This document shows, in pieces, positions 1 to 11,464 of a stretch of 64,000 nucleotides of DNA. This stretch comes from Drosophila miranda (lineage: Eukaryota; Arthropoda; Insecta; Diptera; Drosophilidae). Location of the stretch: positions 13,392,001-13,456,000 of the forward strand of contig NC_046675.1 in NCBI RefSeq assembly GCF_003369915.1, read 5' to 3'. Numbering within the stretch: position 1 is the first letter of the stretch; every line of letters starts with the position of its first letter. The position numbers were made by a program, and so were the translations under genes. The notes under the pieces are model-generated. The model saw nothing but the letters and a program-made list of their open reading frames with translations. It made no database searches and was not told where the DNA came from.

Positions 1-180
1 TCTTCATTTCGTCACAAATCCAGTTGAATATTTATACAGAACTTTATTTTATTAAATGAAAAACTTAGGCTACATTGAACTCCCCCTTAATTACAAAAAA
101 TCAAATCAGCTGAATGGGCATACGTGGAAAGAATCTATTGCTATGCATTTGCAGACGTAGGTGCTGGAGCCCATGCCAGC
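1..180 (-). other. 3' UTR of the SDR gene
   Basis: Non-coding stretch just downstream of the SDR stop codon at 181-183. An AATAAA polyadenylation hexamer is readable on the minus strand at about 43-48, so this is probably the 3' UTR and cleavage region. Inferred from position and hexamer only. Confidence 0.55.
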
Positions 181-2418
181 TTAGATCTTGGGATCCTGGG
201 GCGTTATCTTGGCGATCTTGAGGGACTCCTCCCAGATCTTGCGGCCCTTCTCCTCGTCGAGGGCGGCGGCATTGAGGGTGGCCTCCTTGCAGTCCATGAA
301 GTACTTGCCGTTAACGTTAGCCACCTCATCGGACGTGGCCAAGTAGATGGTGGTCTGGGCACCAGCCTTGGTGGTCTTGAAAAAGCCCTTCGTGATGGCC
401 ATCATTGGCAGGTTAAGGGGGAACGGCACGTTGCGCCAAATGCCCGAGTCGATCATGCCCGGATGCAAGAAGTTCACGGTCACCCTGGTGCCCTCCAGGC
501 GCTTGGCCAGCTCGCGGGCAAAGTAGATGTTGGCGAACTTGGAAACGTAGTAGAGGTAGGCGGCAGGGAAGCTGCCCACGGGGTTAAGCTTGTTGAGATT
601 GACCGACGACAGGCGGTACAGCTCCGAGGCCACAATGACAATGCGAGCTGGGGCGCTCTTCTTCAGCAAATCGATGAGGAGGTGGGTCAGCAGGAAGGGT
701 CCGTAATGATTGGTGGCCATGGTCAGCTCTACGCCGTCCTCGCTGGTTTGGCCGCGGAAGGCCAGTGCCATGCCGGCGTTGTGGATGAGCACGTCTATCT
801 TGGACTCCGTCTTCACGATGTCGGCGGCGAACTCGCGCACCGACTTTTGGGAGCCCAGATCTAGCTTCTTGACCACGATCTTGTTGTTGTTCGTCTCCTT
901 GACGATTTCATCTGTCGATTGGTAAGCATCTCTTCGTAAAGAACTTGATTCTACATATTATTTTTAGATTGACTTACCCTTGACTGCATTTGCCGTCTCC
1001 AGGTTCCTGCAGGCCATAATGATGCGTGCTCCGCGACCAGCCAGATCCTTGGCGGTCTCCTTGCCAATTCCGCTGTTGGCGCCAGTGATGATAACAGTTT
1101 TGCCCTCCATTTTTGTCTGTAAACGATGTCAAAAGTCAATCAGTTAATATGGGACCGGCACTGGGACTGTGATGGAATCAACAAGGTCTAGGGCGGGTCT
1201 GAACAATCTAAACAGCAACAATTATCAAAATAATCACAGTCTCTGACTTGAATGAGGGTTTCGAACGGATAGTAGGTGTATCTTTTTGTTTTCATACCCA
1301 TTAACGGCGCTTTTAATTACACCCCAGTGGGAAACCCGAGAGCTGAGAGCTCAGAACTTTCCGCTGACTCAAGTTCTCTAATCTGGTAATCGAGACGCAG
1401 ATGCAATGCATAATATACTGGCGAACAGGTGGTAACTGTATCTATGAGATAAAACTTGTGAGTAAATTACACACCTCTCTCTGCACCCAAGAGATGTGAC
1501 GTACTCGCATCTGTCCCAGGTACATATGTACTGAAATATATGCACATATAAGTTGGCGCGTCACAGCGGGCAAGGCAATTACAAAATTGCACAGAGATTC
1601 GTGGAGAATGCGGTTAAGATTGTTTGGATTGCTTACAGATCGAATAGCCGAGTTCCAGATAGAGGCTCTGCTAAACTCTGATAAATTCCATAATCGGAGA
1701 TCTTTGATCATTGATATCGTTATAGATATATCAGTTTTCCTAATAATACTATGTTTATTATCGAAGATAATCCAAAAGCTATAGTTATAGTAGTTATGGA
1801 ATGATAACTAATTAAGAATATTGAAACCAGTTCATGTGTCAAGCAACGATTCACTCCGAAACATTAGGCAAAACAACCCCATTGAACTCAGTTTCATGGG
1901 GGCTTTTCCACATTTAAAGCCATTTTCCTCAGCTACATGGGTAAATGGTATAGATATGCATGTGTGTGTAGATATTTAATATGCAGAAAACTCGAATTTT
2001 CACAATCTATCTTAAGCATTTAATCCCCATCTGTGTAAGTCTTAGTCTCAGCGTTCCTATGAACGATAGTTTCGCACACTGGTCTGAGTATGGAGCCCCT
2101 GCCCTGAATACAGAATCTCAAAAGAATTTCAAACGGAAGTGGCTGGGACACAAAGTCCAAGTCCAAGTCATGTCACGATTTGAACGATCGGGGCTGTTTT
2201 TGGGGGAGTTTGGGCTGGCTGTTTTGGCTTTTTGGATATGTGGGAGCTTAGAGGGGGGGAGGGGGTGGTTGCGTTACCTCGGTGAAACAACGTCCCGCCG
2301 TAATGCGCAAGTAGAAGCGAATGCTCATCAGGGTGGCCGCAATGGCCGCCGAGAGTGTCAGGAGAAAGATGTCGCGCACATAGTGCTCGGTTGGCAACCA
2401 ACCGAAGACGAAACCCAT
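181..2418 (-). CDS. Short-chain dehydrogenase/reductase, retinol dehydrogenase type, two N-terminal isoforms
   Basis: Assembled exons, 5' to 3' on the minus strand: 2418-2278, 1116-978 and 911-181, all with GT..AG junctions and matching phases. The core protein starts at 1110 ([10 protein letters not shown], 287 residues). It has the Rossmann motif TGANSGIG, the HNAG motif and the catalytic YxxxK as YYVSK. This is the classical SDR fold of the RDH11/12-like family, which interconverts retinoids or other lipophilic alcohols and ketones with NADP(H). The upstream exon opens with [12 protein letters not shown], holds a hydrophobic helix ([15 protein letters not shown]) and joins in frame through two codons, giving about 336 residues with an ER membrane anchor. 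A cytosolic form and an anchored form from two promoters are therefore likely. It resembles melanogaster CG7675 (from memory). Substrate cannot be told from sequence. Confidence 0.9.
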
Positions 2419-5090
2419 CCTATAAATATGATGGCGTGTTATCTATTTGTGACAATATGGAAATCAGTTTATATAATACTTAGTTTTGAGGCAACACAGG
2501 CCAGACGACGACGGACACGACTCTCTTAAGGTAACCCCAAAACCCAAACCAGTTTGTCTTTGGATTATTTGGATTTTTTTCGGTTTACCGGTCCGGTTCG
2601 TCTGGACCCAGACATCTATCAGTTTTACAATAGCTATGAAATCGATTTGTAATGTCGAAATTTACACTTTCACTTTCACACATGTGCGTAATTATTATGG
2701 CTTATTATTACGTATTTTTAACGCTGTCTGTAGCCGAAATCAAAGTTCATTGGCGTCCAAACGAAAGAAGTTGGGTAAGAAGAGAGAAAGAAAGTCTGAA
2801 ATTTCATGTTGTGGAGTGGAGTCGAGTTGTGTTTTCGTTTGAGTCGCTTTTGGTGTTGTGTTTTTCCCTGTCCACGTCACAAAAGATTTCTTCAAGACTG
2901 GCTCTGGTTACGCTCTCGTGCGCCGCTCGCTCCCCTTCCAGTGCGCCCAGGCACCCCGCCCCGTCCCTGAGTGCAGTCTCAGCCAGGCCGAGAAAGAGAA
3001 CTGACCCGTTTTAGTGTCTTGTTGGCTGAATTTGGCCCAGAAGATCACTTGGCCAGAGCTCACGACAAGTTTAATGAACACTCACCTGTTTAGGTCCGGA
3101 CTGATCTATAGTCTGCTGCAACTGCTTGTGGCCTGCACTTTGGACTAGCTCTAGCTTCGGGGAGCGGTACTGATTGGAACGGAACTCTGGGGATCCACAC
3201 TGAAATACTGAAACAACCTTCGCCTTGAACGCTCGCTCTGAGACTGACGGATCGGAGCCGAGGCTGCGGATCGGATCGTCTCCACTTATTGGTATTGTTA
3301 TAGTCGCTATGATAGTTGCTTTCGCTGCTCTTTCCTCTGTGGTTGTTGTTGCTGGCTGTCGCCGTGTTGGCCATGGCAACAGGTTGGCCGGCCCGGCGGA
3401 ACAACTTAAAGCTTTGATTCAACGCCGCTTCTGTGGCGGAGAGTCGCTTCTCTGTGGATCTTCTTTGTGCCCGTCTTCGGCCAGGCCAGTCGGTCGGCTC
3501 TCCCAGTGGGGTCGCGAAGAGCGGCCTTAAAAAGAGCCAAGGTGAGCGAGCCTCAACGGCGGAGAGAGAGAGAGAGAGCTCAAAAGAGCCAGACAGAAGC
3601 GGGCCCTCTGGCGAGAGCTTTTGCAAGCTTGGAAAACCTCTTGGATAATTACGTATGAATTATGTTGAAAATAATGAGGAATGTGTCAATTAAAAATGGT
3701 AATAACCGTGAGTACTCGAGTATCACAGAATGAAACGCAGATAGAGAAAAATAGAAGGCGAGATTGAGAAAAATCTGGTAAAACTCACTGAAAATGTATA
3801 CAAATAATCCAAACAAGCGCATTTAAACTTTATTTTAGACACAGAAAGACCTGCCCCGTAGCCGTAGACTGTGAGGTGCATGACCAGTGCTCTCCAGGCC
3901 CCATCAACACAGACAGACCTCATCTATCGACAAACAGAATTTGTTTTGATATTGCACTATGTATTGCATTTTTTCCAAATTTTGAACAGGTACAAGAATT
4001 CTGTTGATTGACAATTTGGAATTCTGAAGTGGAAAACTTGAAAATGGAAGGGAATCCTGATAATGGTAATAATTGCTCTCACTCTGCACAAGGCAAGGAA
4101 ATGCACAACTGAAATAAGTACGAGCGGGAACGTTGCGAGTGACATTATAATAACAGTACAATTATATTTAAGCGCCGGAATTGGTATCGGAGCCCAAGAT
4201 TGCCGCATACTCTCTCAAACTCTCTCAGCGATCTCTCTCAAGTTTGCTCGCATTTGTCATGAAAGATGGGAAAAACATGGAGAGAAAGAGTGGAACCACC
4301 GACCGATAGTTGTGTAATGATGTAAATTCTTGCACTTTGTTTATCCCACATTTTAAAATATTTTATCGTTTAAATTTTTCCACTGCTTCTGTCTATATCT
4401 ATCTTATCTTGATCCAAGATGTAGCTATATTGACTGGCCTGAACAGGAATATGTATACTTTATAAGGTCGGAAATGCTACCTTCTCTTTGAGTATCGAAT
4501 ATAAGAACCCAGTACGGATGTAAGATCATAGCAATCTAGACGTCTGACGACCAATAAATCACATTACCCACACATTTACCAATACACACAGCTTAGAAGC
4601 AGTAATTCTTCCTATATTAAATATCAATCTTATTAGATTTAGAAATCCCATCTATTCCATCTATTAGTACATTCTTTTCCATACTTTTTCTAACATACGT
4701 TCGATACATAGAATATTCTTCGGACATACTTGAATGGCATGGCAGTTGGGATAAAGCGAAATAATATGTTAACTTTATAGTACATTTTAATTGTTTTGTT
4801 TCGTGTACAGTGGCATAGTATCTTCGATCTTCGAACAATATAAAAAGCCGATCGACCTAGCAAAAGCTTAATCAAAGCTCACCTAGTTCTCCGGCTTGTT
4901 GCTGCGTTTTTATTTGAAATAGATAATTACGGTTCCATTATCTAGAAAAATAGAATTCCACTAAGGTTGTTTAGATGGTAATGTACATAAATACATATTT
5001 ACACTAATTACTAAGTTCACTCTACACTTAATTTCAATTCCAATCTTCGAATACAAATAAACCACTTCAAGGACTCCTTTCGATCGCGTA
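2419..5090. other. Intergenic and 5' leader region between the SDR and heparanase-like genes
   Basis: No supported protein gene. The GC-rich part at roughly 2870-3620 probably holds the upstream promoter and leader exons of the minus-strand SDR gene; its overlapping ORFs on both strands look like chance frames in GC-rich, GA-rich DNA (GA run near 3563-3580). From 3660 to 5040 the sequence is AT-rich and ends in the probable 3' UTR of the heparanase-like gene. Confidence 0.4.
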
Positions 5091-8000
5091 TTAATCGATG
5101 GAGTTACCGCTGACGCTCAAGGCAGGCCGAGATGGACCGGTTTCGGTGTCCAGGTGCTTGGTGAGAGTGTTGTACCACTCGCTCATGTGCCGCGAAACGA
5201 TGTTCATGAAGCGGGAGACCTTCGACTTGACCGTCGACACCAGGGTGTCGGAGAGCGATGTCTTGCGGCTGGTTGTCGGGGTTCTGGTCTTGCTGATTCT
5301 CATGATTTTTGAATCTTTGGGGGGCTCCGTGGACTGTTCTGAAGTTGACTCCTCCACCGGCTGATCCACCTTGTATTCGTAAAAGGCGTAACGTCCCAGG
5401 GGCAGCATATCGTCCCTATCCATTTTGTCGATAGCATTGGAGCGCACCTCGTCGTCTGAATGATCGACGGAGAGTGCGCGTCGCCGGCGCAGAGAGGGCA
5501 TCTCCCACCAGGACGTGATGCTCTCGTCCGCCTTTTGGGTCAGCCGCTTAGGCTTTGGCACCGGTACTAGCGCATCCTTGGTCCCAAAATATTTCTGGTT
5601 AGTCGGTTTTTTAGCTGGCACAGCCTCGAGGGAGCTCTCCTGAGCATGCTCATCGTCCAACGGGAGCTCATGCTTGTGGATGTGGCTGAGGAAGTTCTTC
5701 CCCAGTTCTCGCTGCGCCTGCAGGAAGTCGTTGGCTACATGCCCCATCTTCGCGGGACGACGCTTGACTAGAGGCTCCACCTCCTCCTCAGGCTCTTCCT
5801 GCGGCATGGACATCGTCTTGCTTATGCTGGCCTTGCTAGAGAAGGGTTCGGGAAAGAGCAAAGAGTTAAGGGTGGCCCCGAGGCTCAACCGTTTGCTCTG
5901 CTTGGGAGCGGGTAGGGCCTCGAAGAACTCCGTAGGAAGTAGTCGCAGCTTTCCACGCCCCTCAGCCCTCTCCTGCTCCGGCATCGGCGCCTGCTCCCTA
6001 TCCTGCTCGGGTTCTGTATCCTCTAGAGATCGTTGGATAATTTTGAGTTGTGTCTTGGACTTGGGCTTGTACTTCCTGTAGACAACTGGCTCCGCATCTT
6101 GCTCACTCTCCTCCCCATCCACCGACTCGATGTGGCGCAGAAGGACATCGCCCTCGGGCAGGCGGGTGTAGGACGGCGGCTCCTCAGTCTGTTCGCCGAG
6201 CTTCTTGAAGAACTTCTCCTCGTCGAACTCATCGAAGTCGAACAGTGGCTTGGCCTTGCGCTCGGGCTTTCGGATCTCGGTGATCTTCTTGGTCAGCGCC
6301 GTCTTCTTTCCGTGCCGGTTGTAGAAGTAGGGACCGCCATAGTTGGCGGCACTGCGCCTGCCGCGTCGCTTGGCCACGTCGCGGGTCTGTTCCAGCACCT
6401 GGTGCAGCCAGGCCATGGCCTCGTGGGGTCTTACCTGCTGACTGGCTGCCTCCTTGTGCGCCTCTCGCTTGGCAGGAGCCAACGCTGTGGGCTGGTTGAA
6501 CGGCTGCAGCAACTGGTCCAGCAGGGAGTCCGTTTCCTGTTTGTCCAGCACGAATCGGCGGTTCCGGTTGATGGTGCTCTGCAGGGATCCTCTCGAGACG
6601 GCCGTCTCTTCGATCAGACGCTGGAGCAGTCGGTCCGCGGAGCTGTAGCGATTGGAGCGGCGTGCCTCCGTCGATGCCTCGCCGCTGGCGTCGCCAGTCT
6701 CGATCTCGGTGAACTGGCAGTGCTCCAGGTCGGCCGTGGGCAGGACCCAGAAGCCCACCGACATGCTCGGCGTGATCAGCTGTAAGGGCTTGCTGGCATC
6801 GTTGGCCTTGATCAGGGGCCGCAGAGTGGAGTTAAGGGTCAGCCTCACATTATTCAGCTGCACGCGACCATCCAGACCGGAGAGGACATACTGCCAGATC
6901 TCGCTGCTGGCGAGGCGTGTCATGCTCCTGACAGTGATCGTCATGGGCTGGTCCTCCGTGTTGACCACCATGAAGGCCAATCCCCCGGAGACGGCATTGG
7001 CGCAGTGCGTGTAGAGCTTGTTGCTGGGAGCGAAGAGGTTCAGCGGCCTGGCCGGGAACACCCGTGAACCCATGACCTTCTTGAACAACGCCGTCACATA
7101 CAGTGAGAAGGTGGGGCGCTCAAAGTCTACGAGGGACATCCTCTTGAAGATCACATCAAAGCCGCTGCTGGCCGCATCTCCCAGGGTCTGGGCCCAGCGT
7201 AGAGCATCCGTGGTCTCGTCACCTAGCAGTCGCTTGCTGATGGCCTGGGCCGAGGAGGACCGCTCCTCGGGCAGAGTCAGCCACAGAGGGACGCGCAGCT
7301 GCTGAAGGGCCCTCAGAGCCGGATCACTGTCGTAGATGTAGCTTCCCAGGCTGGACTGCGGAAGCATATTAGCAGGCCTGATAGAGTAAGGGAAGGGAAA
7401 GAATTAGGATCGGTTCTATGGGAACCTTCAATGGGAAGACTCACTGCGTCCAGCCAAAGGCTGCATTCAAGTCCTTGGACATGTCCACGTATCTACGCGT
7501 CTCTTCCGCACTGCTGCCCGCGGAGATGTCTGCGCCCATCACCCGCCAGTCGTCCACGTACGGCTTGAAGGTGTCCGTCATCAGCTTGAGGGTGCGCAGC
7601 TCCTGCACGTAGTCCTTGGCCCGCGAGGTGCCAAAGTCCGTGCCCAGCTGCCAGATGCAGTCCGTGATGCCCACCATGTAGGAGCTGTTGAGTATCTTCA
7701 GGGTGTGCATCGAGTCCCACTCGTCCGGGGCATACGGCACGGGGATGATCATGGTCCAGTTAACAGCACTTAAAGACGGGAAAAAGATACTTCCATGGGA
7801 GTCCCGAGTCGGAGCGCTAGCCACAAACTTACCGCGTCCAGCGATTGAAGCCCTTCCATATGATCTTTGTGGGATTGCGCAGGCGGGTGGGTGCATTGGT
7901 GGCAAAGTAGAAGTCGCCCACGAACTTGATGTGAGCATCGCCCAGCAGAGTGGCCATGCTGGTTACGGCCTTCCTGTTCTTCCCGTCCAGGGCATCGTAC

Positions 8001-8158
8001 AGATCCTCCGGACGCACGGCGAAGCTCACAAACTTCTCGTTCACGTCGTTGTACGGACGATTCACGTGAAGCTGGACCAGGGTGTCCGCCCTGCAGACAA
8101 CCAGCAAGGAGCACAGCAGCACAGCCAAATGAAGACACCGCATTTCCACGTATAGCAT
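5091..8158 (-). CDS. Secreted heparanase-like (GH79-related) protein with long charged C-terminal extension, probable pseudoenzyme
   Basis: Exons 8158-7833, 7768-7445 and 7377-5091, with consistent phases, give 978 residues. A second in-frame ATG at 8143 gives the tidier signal peptide (MRCLHLAVLLCSLLVVCRA). The first 430 or so residues follow the heparanase order: an N-terminal beta/alpha region, IWQLGTDF where heparanases carry WELGNEP, a YVTALFKKVMGSRV segment like the family's YWLSLLFKKLVGTKV, LYTHCAN, and a beta-sandwich ending SVGFWVLPTA. The proton-donor glutamate of NEP is thus replaced, so heparan-sulfate hydrolysis is doubtful. The remaining 550 residues are acidic/basic low complexity with many KR and EE pairs, probably disordered, and have no family counterpart. 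Human heparanase has 543 residues. Role unknown: a heparan-sulfate-binding secreted or matrix protein is one reading. Confidence 0.8.
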
Positions 8159-8814
8159 AAGAGAGACCTTTCCGGAGCTCGTTTGGCCCACAACTGGCCA
8201 GAGCTGCGCTCTGGTCCAAGCTAAATAACCTCGAGCGGGGCGACATTCGCGGGAAATAGTTTCGGATTCCGCAGCTGTGGCTCCACCAATTCCACTGAAA
8301 TCTGCGGCCCTCGGCAAGAATTTTCCGCTGAGCTCTGCCCTCAATGCGCCGAGATGACCTTTTTACGCTTCGAGACCGTAACCAAAACCGAAACCCGAAC
8401 CCAAACCCAAACCAAAAAACCAAACACGTCGCTGAAGTGGGCCGCCAAATGAAAGAACAATTTTTATTAATGGGTTCTATTCGGTGACCTAATAAGGTTA
8501 CGGTTATATTGGCCAGACCTTCCTAATCGTCCTCGATCACGGTCAAAATAAATACAAAGGTGATGGGAGTACCTGGAATACCTGTTTCAAATAGGTGTTT
8601 TCTTGCTAAAAGTATAAAAGTCAGGGTCTCACTTCTTTGAAGTTACTTAACTTACTACTACTGAAGTACTTCTTTGCAAATTTCAATGTTTTTACTATCG
8701 GAAAGGCCTTTCTCTGTGCATTGCAGAATCAATTAAGTCTAGGAAGTTCTAGAATACATCGTTTAATAATGGATTATATATGTGGAACCATTATGCTTTG
8801 GGTTGCACTGCATT
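8159..8814. other. Intergenic gap
   Basis: Contains the promoter side of the heparanase-like gene and the 3' end of the V-ATPase-like copy. A short run of CCCGAACCCAAACCCAAACC-like repeats lies near 8390-8415. No ORF worth calling. Confidence 0.5.
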
Positions 8815-11464
8815 TTAGTCATCCTCCTCCGGTTTCAACAGATATTTGAAGCTGAAAGGCGTGTATGGGTTTCCGGTTCCCATGAAGAACTTGCTCATGA
8901 ACTCCACCCAGTGAAGACGAAGGGTGTGCAAGAAGGCGGACAGGCCCTCCATCACGACCATTATAGAAATCGTGAAGAACGCCCAAATGGCGAAGACGAG
9001 GAAGATCGCAATGGAGCCTACAAAGCCTAATGGAAACGACAGTATTTTCATCAGCACCATTTCCCACAGCACCAGTGAGAGTTCTGCAAGGGATTCGAAG
9101 ATAAAGACCCAATCCTTGCTTGAAATATGAATGAGAATGGGTTAACTTACGAGAATGAGCCAAGGACAGGGCCCAGAGACGGAGATAGGAAGCCGTGTGA
9201 GAGACGGTACTCAGGATGTACTCGATGGTGTGGATAGCCTGGTGTATCCAGATCTCGCTCATGGGCTCGTCCTCCTCCTCGCTATGGTCGACCGACACCT
9301 GGGACTCGGCCACCTCAGGCTAAAGAAGATCACTATTAGAGCTAAGAATATCCTCCAGTCTAGAGCTAATTGAACAGACCTTGTTCCGGCGTTTATACTT
9401 GATATAGAGTGGCTTACCGACCAGGATCCAGGGTATGCAGATCAGGGCCAGCGCGAGGAAAGTCGTCTCCAGCTCCCTCTGAACGGGGAACATGCTTACC
9501 TCGCAGCCCGGCATAGCGACTTCCTTCTTGAACATCACCATGTCGATGAACATGATCAGAACGGAGGGGGCACAGCCTGGAGTGTTGGCCAGGATATCGC
9601 TGGTGGCACTGTACTTGACCCACTTGTAGAACATCATGAAGCACATGTACCCGAACATCAGCAGCAGGAAAAGCACCTGCGGCACGAACTGCAGTAAAAT
9701 GTCGGAGTAGTTCTTGAAGTGCACAAAGTTCTCAACAGACAGGCAGATGCCAAAGGTCATATGCAACACTGCGAAGATAATCGACAACTTCATCTTGTAC
9801 GTATTGAAGAAGATGATCTTATTGGCTGCCGACTGCCACACGGGATCGATTCCCATGGGGTAGACTCCGCGAGTGGCGACCGCGGGGTCCAACTGGACAC
9901 TCGGACTGGGCAGCCCTGGGCCCATATGGGGCACGAGCCAGTGCGAACCGAACACATTTATCGATTTCGAGAACAGGTCGTTGTAGTGGAAGCCCGTGTA
10001 CATGGCGAACAGCCCCATCAGAAGGATTATGTAGCGACCCGCAAAGAATATGTTCCATATCTCTCCCCATCGATTCTTGCCAAAGCGCCGTTCGTCCACG
10101 ATCATCCAGAGACCGACCAGGAATAGAATGAAGCCGTGGCCCATGTCGCCAAACATCACTGCGAACCGGAAGGGAAAGGTGATGCAGGTGAATAGGCCCG
10201 GGTTCACCTCCCGGTAGCTGGCAAAACCGTAGGCATCGATCAAGTTCTGGAAGCCGCGCGTGAACTTATTGGTGCGGAAATATGTAGGTGGCTCTCCTTT
10301 GGTGTCAATTACGTTGATAAAGGAGCGAACAGTGCTGGCCACCTTGTCCGATCCCTCGGCGAGGGCCGGACCAGCTCCACCAGCTCCAGTTCCCGCTTGG
10401 GCACCCAGGCCTCGCCAATCAAGCACTTGTTGCCCAGATCCACGTTGAACAGGTTCAGGGTGTGGTAAATGGCCTTCATTTTCTTGACCATGATCGACCA
10501 CTGGGGTAGCTGATTCCCCAAACCTGTCAGCACGCAGGTTCGGTGGTCCTTTGTTCTTCCCATGATGGTACCGAGGTCGTCCAGGCGCGTGCGCACACTC
10601 TTCACCATCTCCATGCGCTCCGCGTGCGAGCTGGGACAGGGATACATGTGGGCGTGGAAGCCGGTGCACACCTTGCGAATGCGGGCCTGCAGCTGGTCGC
10701 CCTGAAAGAAGACCACGAAGACGCTCTTGTGCAGGACGCTGCCCGTGCGAGGGTCCGTTAGGGGCACGTCCACTTCTGAGAGACGGACTAAGACGTTGCC
10801 GCGAGAGATGCGCCAGAGCATGCGCTCGAAGGCGTATTCCCTTTCCCGATCGATGACGCCAGCCACGAAACCCAGAGCTCCGTTTGACTTCTCCGGATCC
10901 TGGTGGGTGCCGCGTTTGTTCAGGTCGAAGTTGTGCGACTCCTGGTCCGAGAAGAACTGGTCCGTCCGCTCCAGCACTTGGATCATCTCTGTCAGCTCGA
11001 GGTAGCTGGTCTGCAGGCTTACGTTGTTGGCGGCCAACTCCATGACCTCCGTCTCCGTCTTCTCCAGGTGCGTCTCCAGCTCGATAATGTCGCAGGGCCT
11101 CGGAGCAGGCGGGAAATCGTCGATCAGGTCGATTGCCTTGTGCCCGTCCTTCACCAGCTCGACGGTCACATAGCGGATCTTGCGCTCCAGCTCATCGCAG
11201 CGACGCACCTCCGCGATGAACTTTTTCTGCTGGACGGGGACGCTCCCATTGATCTAGAGGAAAAAGGCCCACTGAGGTCACATCCACGTCACATCCCTGT
11301 CCTGCACTCACGTCTCGAAATTGGACGCATCCCACCTCGCCCAACACGGAAATGATGTCGTAGGCGGCCTCCGGCTGCAGAAACATCTGCACCAGGCACA
11401 TCTTCTCGCTGCGGAAGATGCTGTCGGTCTCCTGTTGGGAGCCGAAACTCCACCATTCTGGCAT
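8815..11464 (-). pseudogene. V-ATPase V0 subunit a, Vha100-4-like copy with an internal frameshift
   Basis: Four exons mirror the intact paralogue at 46863-49579: 11464-11312, 11253-9380, 9319-9151 and 9083-8815, all with usable GT..AG sites. Exon 1 ([14 protein letters not shown]..) and the central cytoplasmic domain are very close to the paralogue. In exon 2 the frame breaks at about 10370: the upstream frame runs on as VELVRPSPRDRT, while the family sequence resumes in another frame as GPALAEGSDKVAST. The exon is 1874 bp against 1872 in the paralogue. The break lies in a tandem GGAGCTGGT duplication, consistent with slippage. The membrane half still has [11 protein letters not shown], which holds the arginine needed for proton translocation. 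The last exon is diverged ([15 protein letters not shown]). A sequencing error is the main alternative; if so, this would be a functional paralogue. Confidence 0.65.

Noticed and set aside
124-864. 246-codon plus-strand ORF opposite the SDR gene
   Set aside because: It is the antisense shadow of the SDR exon, which has full catalytic motifs and splice logic on the minus strand.
2486-3014. Overlapping plus-strand ORFs of 118 and 120 codons
   Set aside because: No similarity, low-complexity T-rich sequence, and they overlap the likely promoter of the SDR gene.
3090-3626. 178-codon minus-strand ORF and overlapping plus-strand ORFs
   Set aside because: GC- and GA-rich leader-like DNA with several open frames on both strands, no conserved motif and no splice partner identified.
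8390-8415. CCCAAACC-like telomere-type repeats
   Set aside because: Drosophila does not use such telomere repeats; it is a short purine/pyrimidine-biased tract in an intergenic region.
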